Of a stretch of 64,000 nucleotides of DNA, positions 33,516-45,400 are shown one piece after another. The notes under the pieces were generated by a model, which worked only from the letters and a program-made list of their open reading frames with translations, made no database searches and had not been told where the DNA came from. Made by a program: the position numbers and the translations under genes. Source of the stretch: Gordionus sp. m RMFG-2023 (Eukaryota; Nematomorpha; Gordioida; Chordodea; Parachordodidae); contig NC_088775.1 of NCBI RefSeq assembly GCF_954871325.1, positions 30,729,561-30,793,560 of the forward strand, written 5' to 3'. Numbering within the stretch: the first letter of the stretch is position 1; every line of letters starts with the position of its first letter.

Positions 33516-36215
33516 CAGAGTTGTTAAAGTATCTAGATACAAGTATCTAGATCCTGATCTAGATATAAAAATGTGGTATCTGTATCTAGATATATTTTTG
33601 ATTAAAATATCTGTATCTGTATCTAGATATTATTTTAGACGTATCTGTATCTGTTTTTAGATACATTTTAAGATACATTTTGATATACTTTTATTTAACG
33701 TTTTTTATATTATAAACAAAAATACTTGAATGCAAAATTTTATTTCATATGAGCATATAATTTAAATATATATATTAAAAATATTTAGACTACTCTAATA
33801 AAAAATTATATATATATAAAATATTAAAATATATAAAAAAATAGATATATATTTATCAGTGTTGTTAAACGCTACTTTTAAAAGTAGCGCGCTACCGCTA
33901 CCGCTATCGTTTACAAATGAGTAGCGCGCTATTAGCTATTTTTTAAAAAAAGTAGCTATTTTAATTTTTTTTTAAAATATTTTTTACGTAACTTTATTTC
34001 CACAAATAAAATATTGGTATACTATAATTTGTTACATATATATATTATTTATTTATTATTGCACTTTAATAATAATAACATTTCGGTACTGTCATCCCCA
34101 AATCTAGAGCGATGATCAGAAAGTATAAGCTTTGCCATACTAAATAATCGTTCAGCACTAGCACTTGAGCGCAACGCAGTATTAAATTTAATAAACACAC
34201 TTTTTATATGAAAAAAATCATAAAAATATTTAAATGAGTATTTTTAGATTTAAAAAAGCATCTAGAGATTCAATAATATTATTATTATTTATTTCAAAAA
34301 AATCATCTATGGAAGGCCGCGGTTTCGATCTTGCTATAGTATTAGTATCGTGGTTAGGCATGGCATTTTTTAACGTTACCATCAGCCTATCAAGTTGCCC
34401 TTTTGATTCAGTTAAATTATTGTATGGCCAATTTAACTTGAAACTAGGATGAACGATAGCAGCTATTACATTATCATCATCATATAGATCTGGAAATCTA
34501 ATTTATATAAAGCGACTGTATTTATAAAAAAAGAAGAATAGTTATTTAATTTTCAAAATTTAAATTTATCTGAGATTTAGATTCATTTATAAAAAAATAT
34601 TAAAATAGCATTAAATTATAGTAAATAAAGATTTTAAAAATATAATTATTATACACAAGGTAATTAATAATATATTAATTTTGAATTTTATATTAATACT
34701 ATATATTAATATTATAGAAAAATTAATCTATATTTTTCTCATTTTCCAAAGAAATTTCGCTATCTTCAACAATCTCACACATTTTTAATAACTACATTTA
34801 TAATGCTAACTACATTTATAATATATATTTTTAAATATAAATTTAAATTTCAAAATAAAATAAAATAAAAGGATTATAATTTTAGATTTAATAAAAAATA
34901 TTTTCTAGATGTATTTATTATGTAAAATAGAAAATAGCGAAGTAGTGCGCTCTTTCTAAATTAGTAGCGAGCTACGGCTATCGCTATTTTCTAAAAAAAG
35001 TAGCCAGCTAAATCTACCGCTTCTGAAAAAAGTAGCGCGCTATTTTAACAACACTGATATTCATTAGATATAATGTCAGAGTTTATCAATAAACCAGACA
35101 AATTTTGATATCACAATGCAACTCAAGAAATCTGCCATTTTAATTTTCAATGGAATTAGTTAATTTTATTTTATTATACTAATTTTAAAAATTTATTTTA
35201 GATTAATATTAATAGTGATGAAGAGGAAGAGTTAATAAAATAATCAATGAAGCATCAACAAGTTCAGACATTGTTTTCATGGCCAATTTATAGAGCATAT
35301 TTTAAAATAATATCTCAAAATAAAAAAAACAAATCTCTGATAGTAAAATGTTTGCCATATCTATAAAAAAAATACGAAAATTTCAGTTTGCATTACCTCA
35401 ACTTGCAACATTGTAAAACATAGATACTAAATAAAATGTTAAAAATTGTAATTTTCAATTTTAAGAGAAAAAATCAAACACTGTTCATGAAAAAACAATT
35501 AATACAAAGATTAGTTGATGAATTATCAAGATCTTCAACTGATAACAAATAACCTGCGAAAAAAAACAATCATTTTAATATATTTTTTTCAGTACCCCGC
35601 AGCAGATATGATTGCTAATAATGATTTAAATTTTGATACTCAACAAATTTTAAATAATTTTTTCGAAAATGAATGCCCAGATTTTATATTTTTAAAGAAT
35701 ATCCTGATATAAAATTGTTATTTATAAAATATAACACCACAATCCCTTCAAGTGCCCCGGTAGAAAGGCTTTTTAGTATAGCTAAAAATGTTTTTACGGA
35801 TTAAAGAGGATGCCTTAAGGACCAAAATTTTGAAAATATTTTATTACTGAAATCTAATAATTATTTATAATCATTTAATTTTATATTTTTATATATTATA
35901 TTATTATATTAAAATCTAAAAATCACTATTTTAATTTTGATAAATGTGATATCTAATCAATAAAGTTTTTATCTCATTTCATACATTTTCACAATAGAAT
36001 CCTACTTTAGGCTAATGCAATTATATAAAAGTATTAAAAAATTGTATCTGTATTTAGATACATTTTAAAATTGTATCTGTATTTAGATACATTTTAAAAT
36101 TGTATCTGTATCAAGATAACTTTTTAGACGATGTATCTGTATCTGGATCTAGATAACTTTTTTGACTATGTACCTGTATCTAGATCCATTTAAAAAGTAT
36201 CTTTTAACAACTCTG
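33516..36215 (+). mobile_element. hAT element with nested hAT
   Basis: The ends are CAGAGTTGTTAAAGTATC and the complement of CAGAGTTGTTAAAAGATAC. The target duplication is GTAATGTT / GTAATGTC (33508-33515, 36216-36223; one mismatch). Dense GTATCTAGATAC-type motifs fill both subterminal zones (33520-33670, 36030-36200). The transposase is reduced to its C-terminal end near 35735-35810 ([16 protein letters not shown]) plus unreadable remains. A second hAT is inserted at 33857-35056. Confidence 0.88.
33857..35056 (-). mobile_element. Short hAT element nested in a hAT
   Basis: The ends are CAGTGTTGTTAAACGCTAC and the complement of CAGTGTTGTTAAAATAGCG. The target duplication is ATATTTAT / ATATTCAT (33849-33856, 35057-35064; one mismatch). 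Subterminal AGTAGCGCGCTAC motifs occur at both ends (33880-33960, 34940-35050). On the minus strand 34085-34205 encodes SSASAERLFSMAKLILSDHR, the hAT dimerisation motif. At 1200 bases it is an internally deleted copy. Confidence 0.88.
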
Positions 36216-36319
36216 GTAATGTCAACAAGTAAGATATTATAAGTAGCGTAAATAAGCCAATGATGCACATATACATGCACACTTAATAGGTCAATATATG
36301 ACAAAATCCTTGTAAATTT

Positions 36320-36640
36320 CTTGTAACAGATTTATGCTTAACAAAATTTGGGCAGCACTTCCGTGTAACTGGCTTATTTACTAAAATTTTGGGTAAATTT
36401 CGTCTAATAGATTTATATATGCAAAATTTGGGCTTCCATGTAACTAGCTTATTTAATAAAAATTTTGAGAATTTCTAATAGGTTTATATTATTAAAAATT
36501 TGGGGAGCACTTCCGTGTAACTAGCATATTTTATAAAAATTTGAGCAAATTTCTATATTCGTAAAAATTTGGGCAGCACTTCCGTGTAACAGGTTTTTAC
36601 TGGCTAAAATTTGGTCAGCACCTCCGTATAATTTGTCCTT
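36320..36640. repeat. Minisatellite 1
   Basis: Four to five units of about 70-80 bases, each with GGGCAGCACTTCCGTGTAAC followed by an AT-rich spacer ending AAAATTTGGG. Units begin near 36352, 36430, 36501, 36570 and 36612. Confidence 0.75.
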
Positions 36641-36644
36641 TTAA

Positions 36645-36945
36645 CTTAACGCCCAACAAATGGGTAACTAAACTCTCAATTTATTGCTTTCTAAATCTAA
36701 CCGCCCAACAAATAGGTAACTAAACTCTCAACTATCACTTTCTCAATGTAACTGCCCAACAAATGGGTAACTAAACTCTCAACTATTGCTTTCTCAATGT
36801 AATCGCCCAACAAATGGGTAACTCAACTTTCCACTATTGCTTTCTCAATGTACCCGCGCAATATCTTAAACCTTGCTATCTCAATGTAACCGCCCACCAA
36901 ATGGGTATCTTAACTCTCAACTATTGCTTTCTCAACTTAAAAGGT
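36645..36945. repeat. Minisatellite 2
   Basis: Five to six units of about 50 bases with GCCCAACAAATGGGTAACT plus CTCTCAACTATTGCTTTCTC, directly following minisatellite 1. The units are far more uniform than those of minisatellite 1, so this array is probably younger. Confidence 0.8.
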
Positions 36946-37699
36946 CGACTGTCCTTGGCCACCATTTTCTACCTTATTATCTATTCTTTTTTTCTTCTTT
37001 TTCTCTTACTGTACTTCTAAGCTTAACACTTTTATTTACAATTTTTTATTTATTTTTCAAATTAAATATATAATTTTTTTCTTACTTGATCTATTTTTTT
37101 TTCTTTATCTTATTCTTCATTTTAACACACTATTGAACATAAACTTGTATATTACCAGAAAATAAATAATAATATTATTTTTCTTTTTTTTCTACTTTTT
37201 ATAACATCGCGACAAAATAATACAAAAAGAATAATCTACAAAAATAACAATAATAATAATATATTTCTTTTTTTTAACAACAATACTAAAAAAAATTGAT
37301 AAACATTATTTATTAAAAAAAAACTATTATAACTATCGATATTTTCAAGGAAGGCAATATCGTTTATTTTTTATCTTTATTTCTCTAAAAATATTATATC
37401 TTTTTACAACTATATATATATTATTATTTTAACAATAACATATGTACATTTTAAGGTTACTCTAAGAAAAGTTATTTTAACATATATAAAAAGAAAAGTA
37501 CAATAAGTTTTTAAAGGTCTTACTAATATATTTTACAAAAGGAAAAAGAAAGAAAAAGTACGAAAGGTCGTACGAATAATTTTAACATTTAAAATATATT
37601 TAACAACTATATAGTTTACATGTTATTTTAAATATATATATTTTTTAAAAAAAATAAAATAGTGTTTACTTTCATAATTAAATAAACATATATTTTTTA

Positions 37700-38930
37700 T
37701 AATATTAGACCAATTATATCAGTATTGTTGGTAGATTTTGTTAGGTTTCATGATCCCTGGAACGTTTATTAAGTTGATTAATCTGCTATCTTTTACTTTT
37801 ATTAATGACAGATAAATTAGCAACTGTACAATTATTAAAAGAGGTTAAGACATTGCTTGTTATCTAAATTAAAAACAAAAGAAAAATTTAAAAAATAATA
37901 GTGCACTTAACCCCCGGAAGAGTGACCATTAGATGCGTCTTTCCAATTGATATCTAAAATACATATATATAATTTACTTTAAATAACATAATTTACTTCA
38001 AATCTCTACAACACTGTAATTAAAATTTCATGTGTGACCATTTTTTTTGTATTTTTAAATAACTTATTTATTAAATAAAAATAAATAACTACTTACCGAT
38101 GGCATGCAAGGATGACATAGCGAGGACATCGGAAAATATAAATATAGATATAGATGACTAACTTTGTTTTGTATAGTTGGTAGAATTTGTTGGATTTCAT
38201 GATTTTTGGAACGTTTATTTTGTTGATTAACCTGCCACTTTTTCTTTAATAAATGACGGATAAATAAGCATCTATGCAATCATTAAGAGAGGTAGGGCCT
38301 GTTATCTAAAAGAAAAAACAGAAAATAATTTAATAAATAATAATGCGCTGAACTCCCAGAGAAGTCTCCATCAGATGTGCCTTTCTAGTTGATATTTAAA
38401 AATAATTTACTTCAATATAATATGATTTACTTTAGATCTGGACAACACTGTAATTAAAATTTCATATGTGATCCATTAGTTCTAATTTTAATTGAATATA
38501 ATATTTTACTTCTAATCTCCACAATATTGTAATTAAAATTTCATGTTACCTATTAGAATTGAATTTACTTGAATACTGTTGAGTTGAATTTAGAATAGAA
38601 TGATTTGAAAAATAATTGTGCATACTTTATTAGGATAGGTTGGAAGACTGAAAATAACTACTGTTATGTTGAATTTAGAATGGAATAATTTGAAGAACAA
38701 CTGTGCATACAAAACATATGATAAAATTTTTTTATTTTTTTTGATATTTTTAAATAACATATTTATTTTTTTATTATTTATTTTTTATATTTTTAACTAA
38801 AAACGTACTGATGACATTACGCACCGATGTCATGACGTCATGATGACATGGCGCAGTGAGGACATCGGAAAATTATAATAGATATTTAATTTTGGTGTAA
38901 TTTATATTGTATCTAGTGAAGCTCCATAAA
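37700..38930. repeat. Dispersed repeat, family D, tandem copies
   Basis: About 37725-37960 and 38177-38400 are two direct copies spaced some 450 bases apart (shared TGGTAGA, TTCATGAT, GTTGATTAA). The GATGACATAGCGAGGACATC block occurs at 38109 and again near 38850. The same family is at 2930-3190. The open frames across it have no family resemblance. Confidence 0.6.
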
Positions 38931-39236
38931 AGGAAGGGCCTTGTAATTTTACTTAAAAAATTCTTAAATAAAATTAATATTTTCTTTTATGCTATGTTAA
39001 AAAAATTAATACAATTTTTTATTACTGCGTTATTATTTTACTATGTTAGAAAAATTAATATTATTCCTGCTTTTGAAAAATATGCACACGGAAAGAAAAT
39101 TTAAAACTTCTTATATTAATAAAACAAAGAGATCATGCTCATAACGATGAATGGCATGTAATTATACCTCTAGCGATACATTCATTACAAGTTTACATCA
39201 ATGAAAAACAGCTGAGGACGCGATTATGACGCCATT
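38931..39236. other. AT-rich stretch, no supported gene
   Basis: A 65-residue frame at 38907-39104 is hydrophobic and lysine-rich by composition only; nothing else supports it as a gene. Confidence 0.35.
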
Positions 39237-40030
39237 TTAGTTACGAAATATTATTTTAGCTTTCACCTTTTTCTGGTGGTAAGCTCCTTCAATATCTCTC
39301 CACTTTATATTATTCATGCTATCTCTTTTATCTAATTTATATTTCTTCATATTGGCTATAACTTTAGGGCCCCATTGAAGTTTTGGCCTTCCTCTTTTAC
39401 TTTTGCCCATCACTTCCAAACTCTTAACCTTATTTCCTATATAGTTTATAGGCCTTCTCATTGTTGTCCATACCACCTATGTCTGCTCCATTATCTTAGT
39501 CTTAATAGGAACTACCTTTAAACTTCCTAGTATTCTTGTACTTTGCACCTTATCCTTTCTTGATGCCCCAGCAATCATCCTCAGCATTTTCATCTCCATA
39601 GTTTGTAGATTTCTCTCGTCTGATTCTTTGGTTGGCTACCTTTTTCAAATTATATAGAATAATTGGTTATACTATGGAACTCTAAATTTTTCCATTCAAT
39701 TTGTGTGGGATTCTTTTGTCAAATAGCACTCCAGATAAAGATCTCCAAATTTTACTCTTTATCTCTTTTTCTATTGTGCCGTTTGTTTGTATAGTGGAGC
39801 CCAAATATTTGCATTGCTATCTGCCATTCATTTATATCAATACTCTCTGTTTCATCTCCTCCTATCATTATATACTCCTTCTTTTCTCTATTTACTTTTA
39901 GTTCGCGCTTTTATAGGATATTTATCCAACTCACTAATCTTTCTTTCATTTATCAATGGATTCTGCAAGTATCACAATATCATTTACAAATATCATATTC
40001 CACCGGACTGTTTGCGGTATAGACTGTGAT

Positions 40031-40452
40031 CAGTGGCGTAGCTAGGAATTTTTCTTAGAGGGGGTCCATACATATAAAAGCCTGGGGGGCTTCGCCCCCA
40101 GACCCTCTTTGACGGGCCTTCGGCCCTTTTCCCCGGCCTTCGGCCGGGTTAATCTTACAAATCATAACCATATCTTTTATAATATATAATATATATATTT
40201 TTTAAATGCATCAATAATATGTTATTATAATTTAGTAGATTATTCTCAATGACTTTATAATAGTACTATCCAGAATAATTTCAATAGTAATATAGTATCC
40301 ATCTACAAACATCAAAACCAGAAAATATAAATACTAATGGTATTTATTTAATATAAAGTCACTTTTAAGTCTTTTAACGTATAATCTAGAAAAAAAGATT
40401 TAGCTCTGGGAGGGGTCCAAACCCGAAAACCACCCCCGTAGCTACGCCACTG
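40031..40452 (+). mobile_element. hAT MITE, family H, complete copy
   Basis: 422 bases with ends CAGTGGCGTAGCTA and its exact complement and a perfect 8-base target duplication ACTGTGAT (40023-40030, 40453-40460). It contains two GC-rich hairpins, CTGGGGGGCTTCGCCCCCAG and GGGCCTTCGGCCC, plus CCGGCCTTCGGCCGG. It has no coding capacity. It interrupts LINE copy 2. Confidence 0.93.
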
Positions 40453-42355
40453 ACTGTGATAATACTATATTACTGTTATGAAGAGAAGTGGGCTGAGAGC
40501 GGACTCTTAATAAACTCCTTCGGCTATTGTGAAGCCTGCTGAAGTATCAGTTGTGCTACCGACCATTGTTACATGGCCCATATACATATCTTGTATTATT
40601 CTTATACATTTTCGGTAACATTTTGTGGCGTAGCGCCTACCACATAAGTTTTCTTGGAATTCTATCGAAAGCCTTTTCTAGTTCGAAGACCATGTGTAGC
40701 TTTATATCCTTTTCTCTGTACTTTTCACTCATTTGCCTAAATTGCATAAGCCAAACTGAGTCTCTCTTATTTCGATTATGTCTCTTAACCTTTTCTCGAT
40801 TATTTTTTCGTAAAGTTTAAGATAGTGTGGCATTAATTTTATGCCCCTGTAATTTTGACAATTGTGTGGATCCCCTTATTTTTGAAGATAGGAACTAGAT
40901 GGCTCTGCCTCCATTTTTGAGGAATCTCTTCGTTTCCCAGTATTTTATTGAACCGATTTATGAGGAAATGTATTCCTTCCCCTCCTAGTGCTTGAAGGCT
41001 TTCTATTGGAATATCATCAGGACCCCTAGCTTTGCTGTTTTTCATATGTTCATGTGATTATTTCCTGTTCCGTTACTGGTTGTATAAAGTTTTGACATGG
41101 TTCATCTAGATGTAGTATGTAGGGATTAAAGTTGAGGAGCTCCTGAAAATATTCTTTCCATCTATTCATTATTTCTTTTTCCTTTATTATCAATTTCCCA
41201 TTTGTATTTTTTATTACTTTTGGAGCTCTGTTTATATCCCAATAATTCTTTTCTCGCTGTTTGGCTAATCTGTATACTTTATTTTGCCACTCTTTAGTGT
41301 GTAGTTCTTCGTACATGTCATCGTATGCCATTACTCCACCGTTTTGTAGCTATTCTCTTGGACTTTTTGTATTATGTCTTGTCATATGGGTTTTTGGATT
41401 TGTACCATATTTTATATAGGGTTTTTTTTCCTGTACAGTGGCTTATACCTCTTCATTCCACCACCATAGTTCTTTGTGTGATTTGTTACCTATCCTTGTC
41501 AAGCCTAGTGTAGATTTGGCAGTATCTATTAATCTAGATGAAAGGTCTGTATACATTTTTTCACTAACTTGTGAGGAATCTATTGTTTCAATGTTTGCAT
41601 TGATTGCAAAGACATCTGTCGTTGATTTTAATCTACCCTATTAGATGCATGGTTCTAGTTTTATCTTGTTTTGAGTGGATTTATTTGTGAGGTGTAAATT
41701 CATGACTAGTAACTTGTGTTGCATAGCAATATCTTTTCCTAGGTTTTTTGCAGTCAATTACATCTTTTAATCTTCTGCGAGAGATTAATTAGCATGCCAG
41801 GTTATTCTTGTACCACCTTCATATGTTATTAAATGATTGTCCTTTTTCTTATAGTAGGCGTTGGTTAAGGCAAGGTCAAAGGCTTGCGTAAATTTCAGTA
41901 CATGCTCTCCTTCATCATTTCTTTCTCCTTATCCAAAACCACCATGATGCCTTTTGTAGCTGTCTCTTGGTGTCGGCATCATCCTCAGTCAAGATCTAAC
42001 ACTCTTGCATGCATGCTATATCAACTTTTTTCTCGTTCAACATGGATGCCAATTCTCTCCTCTTACCTTTAAGTGTGCCAATATTCAAGCTTGCTAACCT
42101 TGTTTTCTTTGCTTTGACCCTTATTTTACTTTTCAAAGGATGGAGGTCTACACCCTGTCGGTCACTTGGAGGGAACGGCCTAGCTTTCATATTTATATTT
42201 TTGTTGTATCTTTCATTTGGTTTATTAGACAAGTATCATAGCACCCGGCTGTCCAAGCCTGTCGGTGACCGGGGTGGCATTTCTAAGCTCAGAATTTCAT
42301 CTTATCATATGTCTTTACACACCAGTAATCGAAAAAATATCTGAAAATTTTTACA

Positions 42356-42431
42356 GTTCCTTATCAGGATTGAACCTGGTACCTTCGGCTTCCAAACATA
42401 CATTATAAACCTACTAAGCCACCCCGGCGAT
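42356..42431 (-). ncRNA. tRNA-like head at the 5' end of the RTE LINE (copy 2)
   Basis: On the minus strand GCCGGGGTGGCTTAGTAGGT leads to GGTTCAATCCTGATAAGG about 45 bases on. These resemble the A box (GGCTTAGTAGGTTT) and B box (GGTTCAATCCT) and parallel 13281-13360. The B box is identical between copies; the segment between the boxes differs. Confidence 0.55.
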
Positions 42432-45400
42432 CTTGGTTAGAAATATATATAAAATATTAAAATTTTAATGTGATTAAAGTAATGTAATAGTCGACCTCAC
42501 AATTATTTCAAGGCTATTCTCATAAAAAAATATGTGTTTAGCAGATCAATTTCAAACAATTTAAAGTATTATGGATCCCCTATATACGTTGCCAAAATGG
42601 CATGTCAGGTGGTCTCAAGCTAATTTTCACACAGCGATGCTTTAAAATGCGTAATTTTATAGTTGATAACAATATATTTTTGGTGTAATTTTTTTAATGC
42701 GCAAAAATAAATATTGGGAAATCAAATATAAAATTCCTTATTTATTTTAATAAAAATAAGAAAATCCAGCTAATGTAGTAGGTAATTTTGCGTTTAAAAA
42801 ATAAATGATGGAGAAGCAAATAAAAATACCTTTTTATTTTTAATAAATGAAAGAGTGATATTTTTCATTTTTTTAAAAAATATGGAATTTCTCCTTTCTT
42901 TTAAAATAATATTTAATTTATTTGTGTTCTTGTAAATTTATTAAAATTATATTTTAGCTCAAAATATTTTAATATGAAATATGAATAAAAAACTTGAATC
43001 AGAAATCAAAATATTTCAATCTAACTTTGGCTTTATCATTCTCAAGTTCAAATTTGGGATTTTAATATTAAAAAAAAATATTTTATTTATCCATTATCCA
43101 AACTATCTCAGCAGTTGATAAATAGTTAAAAGTTTAAAAAAGAGATATTGATCCTACAGACATACCCTTAAACGATTATAGAAGACAAATCGTTCCCTTT
43201 TTTATTTTTAAGCTATATGTAAACTGATGTTATTGTCAGAAGCATTAAAGACAGATTGGATATAGAACCCAATATATCAAGGCGAGATCTTATAAGTTCA
43301 CAGCTTACTAATCAAGTTTACATCCCTTTAAATTTTACACTATTGTTAGATTCTGCTAAATTTTTTAAATGCGTACAAAGGGCAACATAATTATTTTAAA
43401 CTGCCTTAACAGTACGAACAACAGCTTAATGCTCAATTTAGACCCATTTTATCCAAAAATCTTTGATTTTTGTTAGATTGGCTTATAGAATATATATTAT
43501 ATTAATTTTATAATATTTGCAGCATTATAAAAATTATTTATAATAATATACTAAAATACAAAAATTTAAAATTTTTAGATTTTCTTAGAGGAGGCTCAAA
43601 GTATTTTAAAATTGGTAGGACCCTGCATCCCCTCCTCCCTACTACAGTTTTGGACATAATTGATTTATTTCATATCACCAGATATTATGAATATTCGGTT
43701 TAATTAGTAGATACTTAATTTCTATCATTGAAAAATTAAAAAAACAAATTTGAAAAGACGTGTTGTTAAAAAAATTTATAATCGAGAGTTATCCCAAAAG
43801 TTTATGTTCTGTAATTTCTTGTTTTTCTGGGAGAAGGGGAGTAGGGAATACAAAGTTTTTATATTTTTTCGTGTCCTAGTTTTATATTAATATTTGATTT
43901 GTTTAATTATGAAAATGTTTTTGTATAAAATGTCAATCAAGAATTTAAAAAATACTGATGGATTTTAAAAAAAGAAGAAAAAATTGTAACATTAATTTTT
44001 TACTGGATTTTTTTTAAAAACAATATGATTAACTTTTGCAAAAGTTTGACGTTATAATGATTAATGTTTTTTATATATAATAAAGATTGAATTATGGCTT
44101 CTATCTTGTTTTATAGATAAAATCTGTTAAAATTTTTTATAAGTTAGTAATTAATCATTAGTTCTAAAATTTTTTTTCATAATTAACTCACTTCTTCGTA
44201 TATAAATTTTAATCCATATCGTCGTCCATATATTGATTGCATTCAAATACGATAATTTTATTTTTCATATATAATTTTTTTTAAGGTATAAAAATATTTT
44301 TTAAAAATACAAGATATAAATAACTTTTAGATGCAATATGAGTTGTTTACCCATTTTGGCCTCTATTTTGATTTTTACATGAGCCTTAATCTATATCATA
44401 AGTAAAACATTGTCTAAAATTTTATTACTTGTTAATGATATATCATTTAAAAAAAATTCATAAGTTTTATAATTAAGTATACTCGATAAATAATCATACA
44501 TAAATGCAATTAACTATATATAATATAAACCCATTATAAGGGAAATATATTTTAAAAGAGATATATTTTTTTAAAAAAATAGATAAAAAATAAAAATTTA
44601 TTAAATATATAGTAATTTAAAATATTTTAGTTTATTAACATTATATTATAAAAAAAATGCAATTACAATATAATCTATATAAATCAGATTTTATTCAAAT
44701 CGGATAAATGCCATACTCCTAATCCCAACCATGATCAAAAATTTATAAATTTTGGAAATTACTGCAACTTATAATGTAAATTTACAGTAAATCGAATATT
44801 ATTCACGACCTTGAGGTATTAATAAATTTTTTACAAAATCAATGACTCTTGGGATGCATGATTTTATGTTATATTTAATGATTAAAAATATAAATTCTTG
44901 GTAAATCTATAGCCAAATTTTAACATTTCAACTATAATAAGGCATTATATATGACTTGTACAAATTTTATCATTGATTTTCTGCTTTACCTTATTTTTTA
45001 AAATACAATGAATTATTTTTAATAACCAATCAATAGATAAATATGATTATATTTAAATTATTTTTAAATATAAAAAAGTTTTTATTATTAAAATCAATAA
45101 ATTTATCCTAAAATATTTTCTTTCTAATTTATTTATTCAAATATTGATATTAAAATGAATTAATTTTTTTAGTTAAAATTTAAATATTCATTAAGTTGTA
45201 CAATTGAATCAAATTAAGTTTTATATTTAATGATTTTTTTTACATTTGATTTTCAACACATTACTAATAAAAATTAAAGATGAAAATTTTTTTCACAAAT
45301 TAAATTTGAAACAAGATATAATATAGTTATTTAATTTAATTACTAAGATTAGCAAATATGAAATTGAATTAGTAAAAAAAATATGTATATTACTGGGTTT

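Larger units (their letters stand above)
39237..42431 (-). mobile_element. RTE-type LINE, copy 2, with an inserted MITE
   Basis: It has the same order as copy 1 on the minus strand: tRNA-like head (42356-42431), endonuclease start (41996-42232, TRLASLNIGTLKGKRRELAS), middle region (41050-41331), reverse transcriptase (40839-41045, SKARGPDDIPIESLQALGGE) and the C-terminal part (39237-40022). The endonuclease is shortened by a deletion around 41969, which holds a 31-base inverted filler. A complete hAT MITE sits at 40031-40452. It is more decayed than copy 1 and not functional. Confidence 0.85.

Noticed and set aside
36315-36945. Possible CRISPR-like array
   Set aside because: Units are tandem without unique spacers of constant length, and the genome is animal; these are minisatellites.
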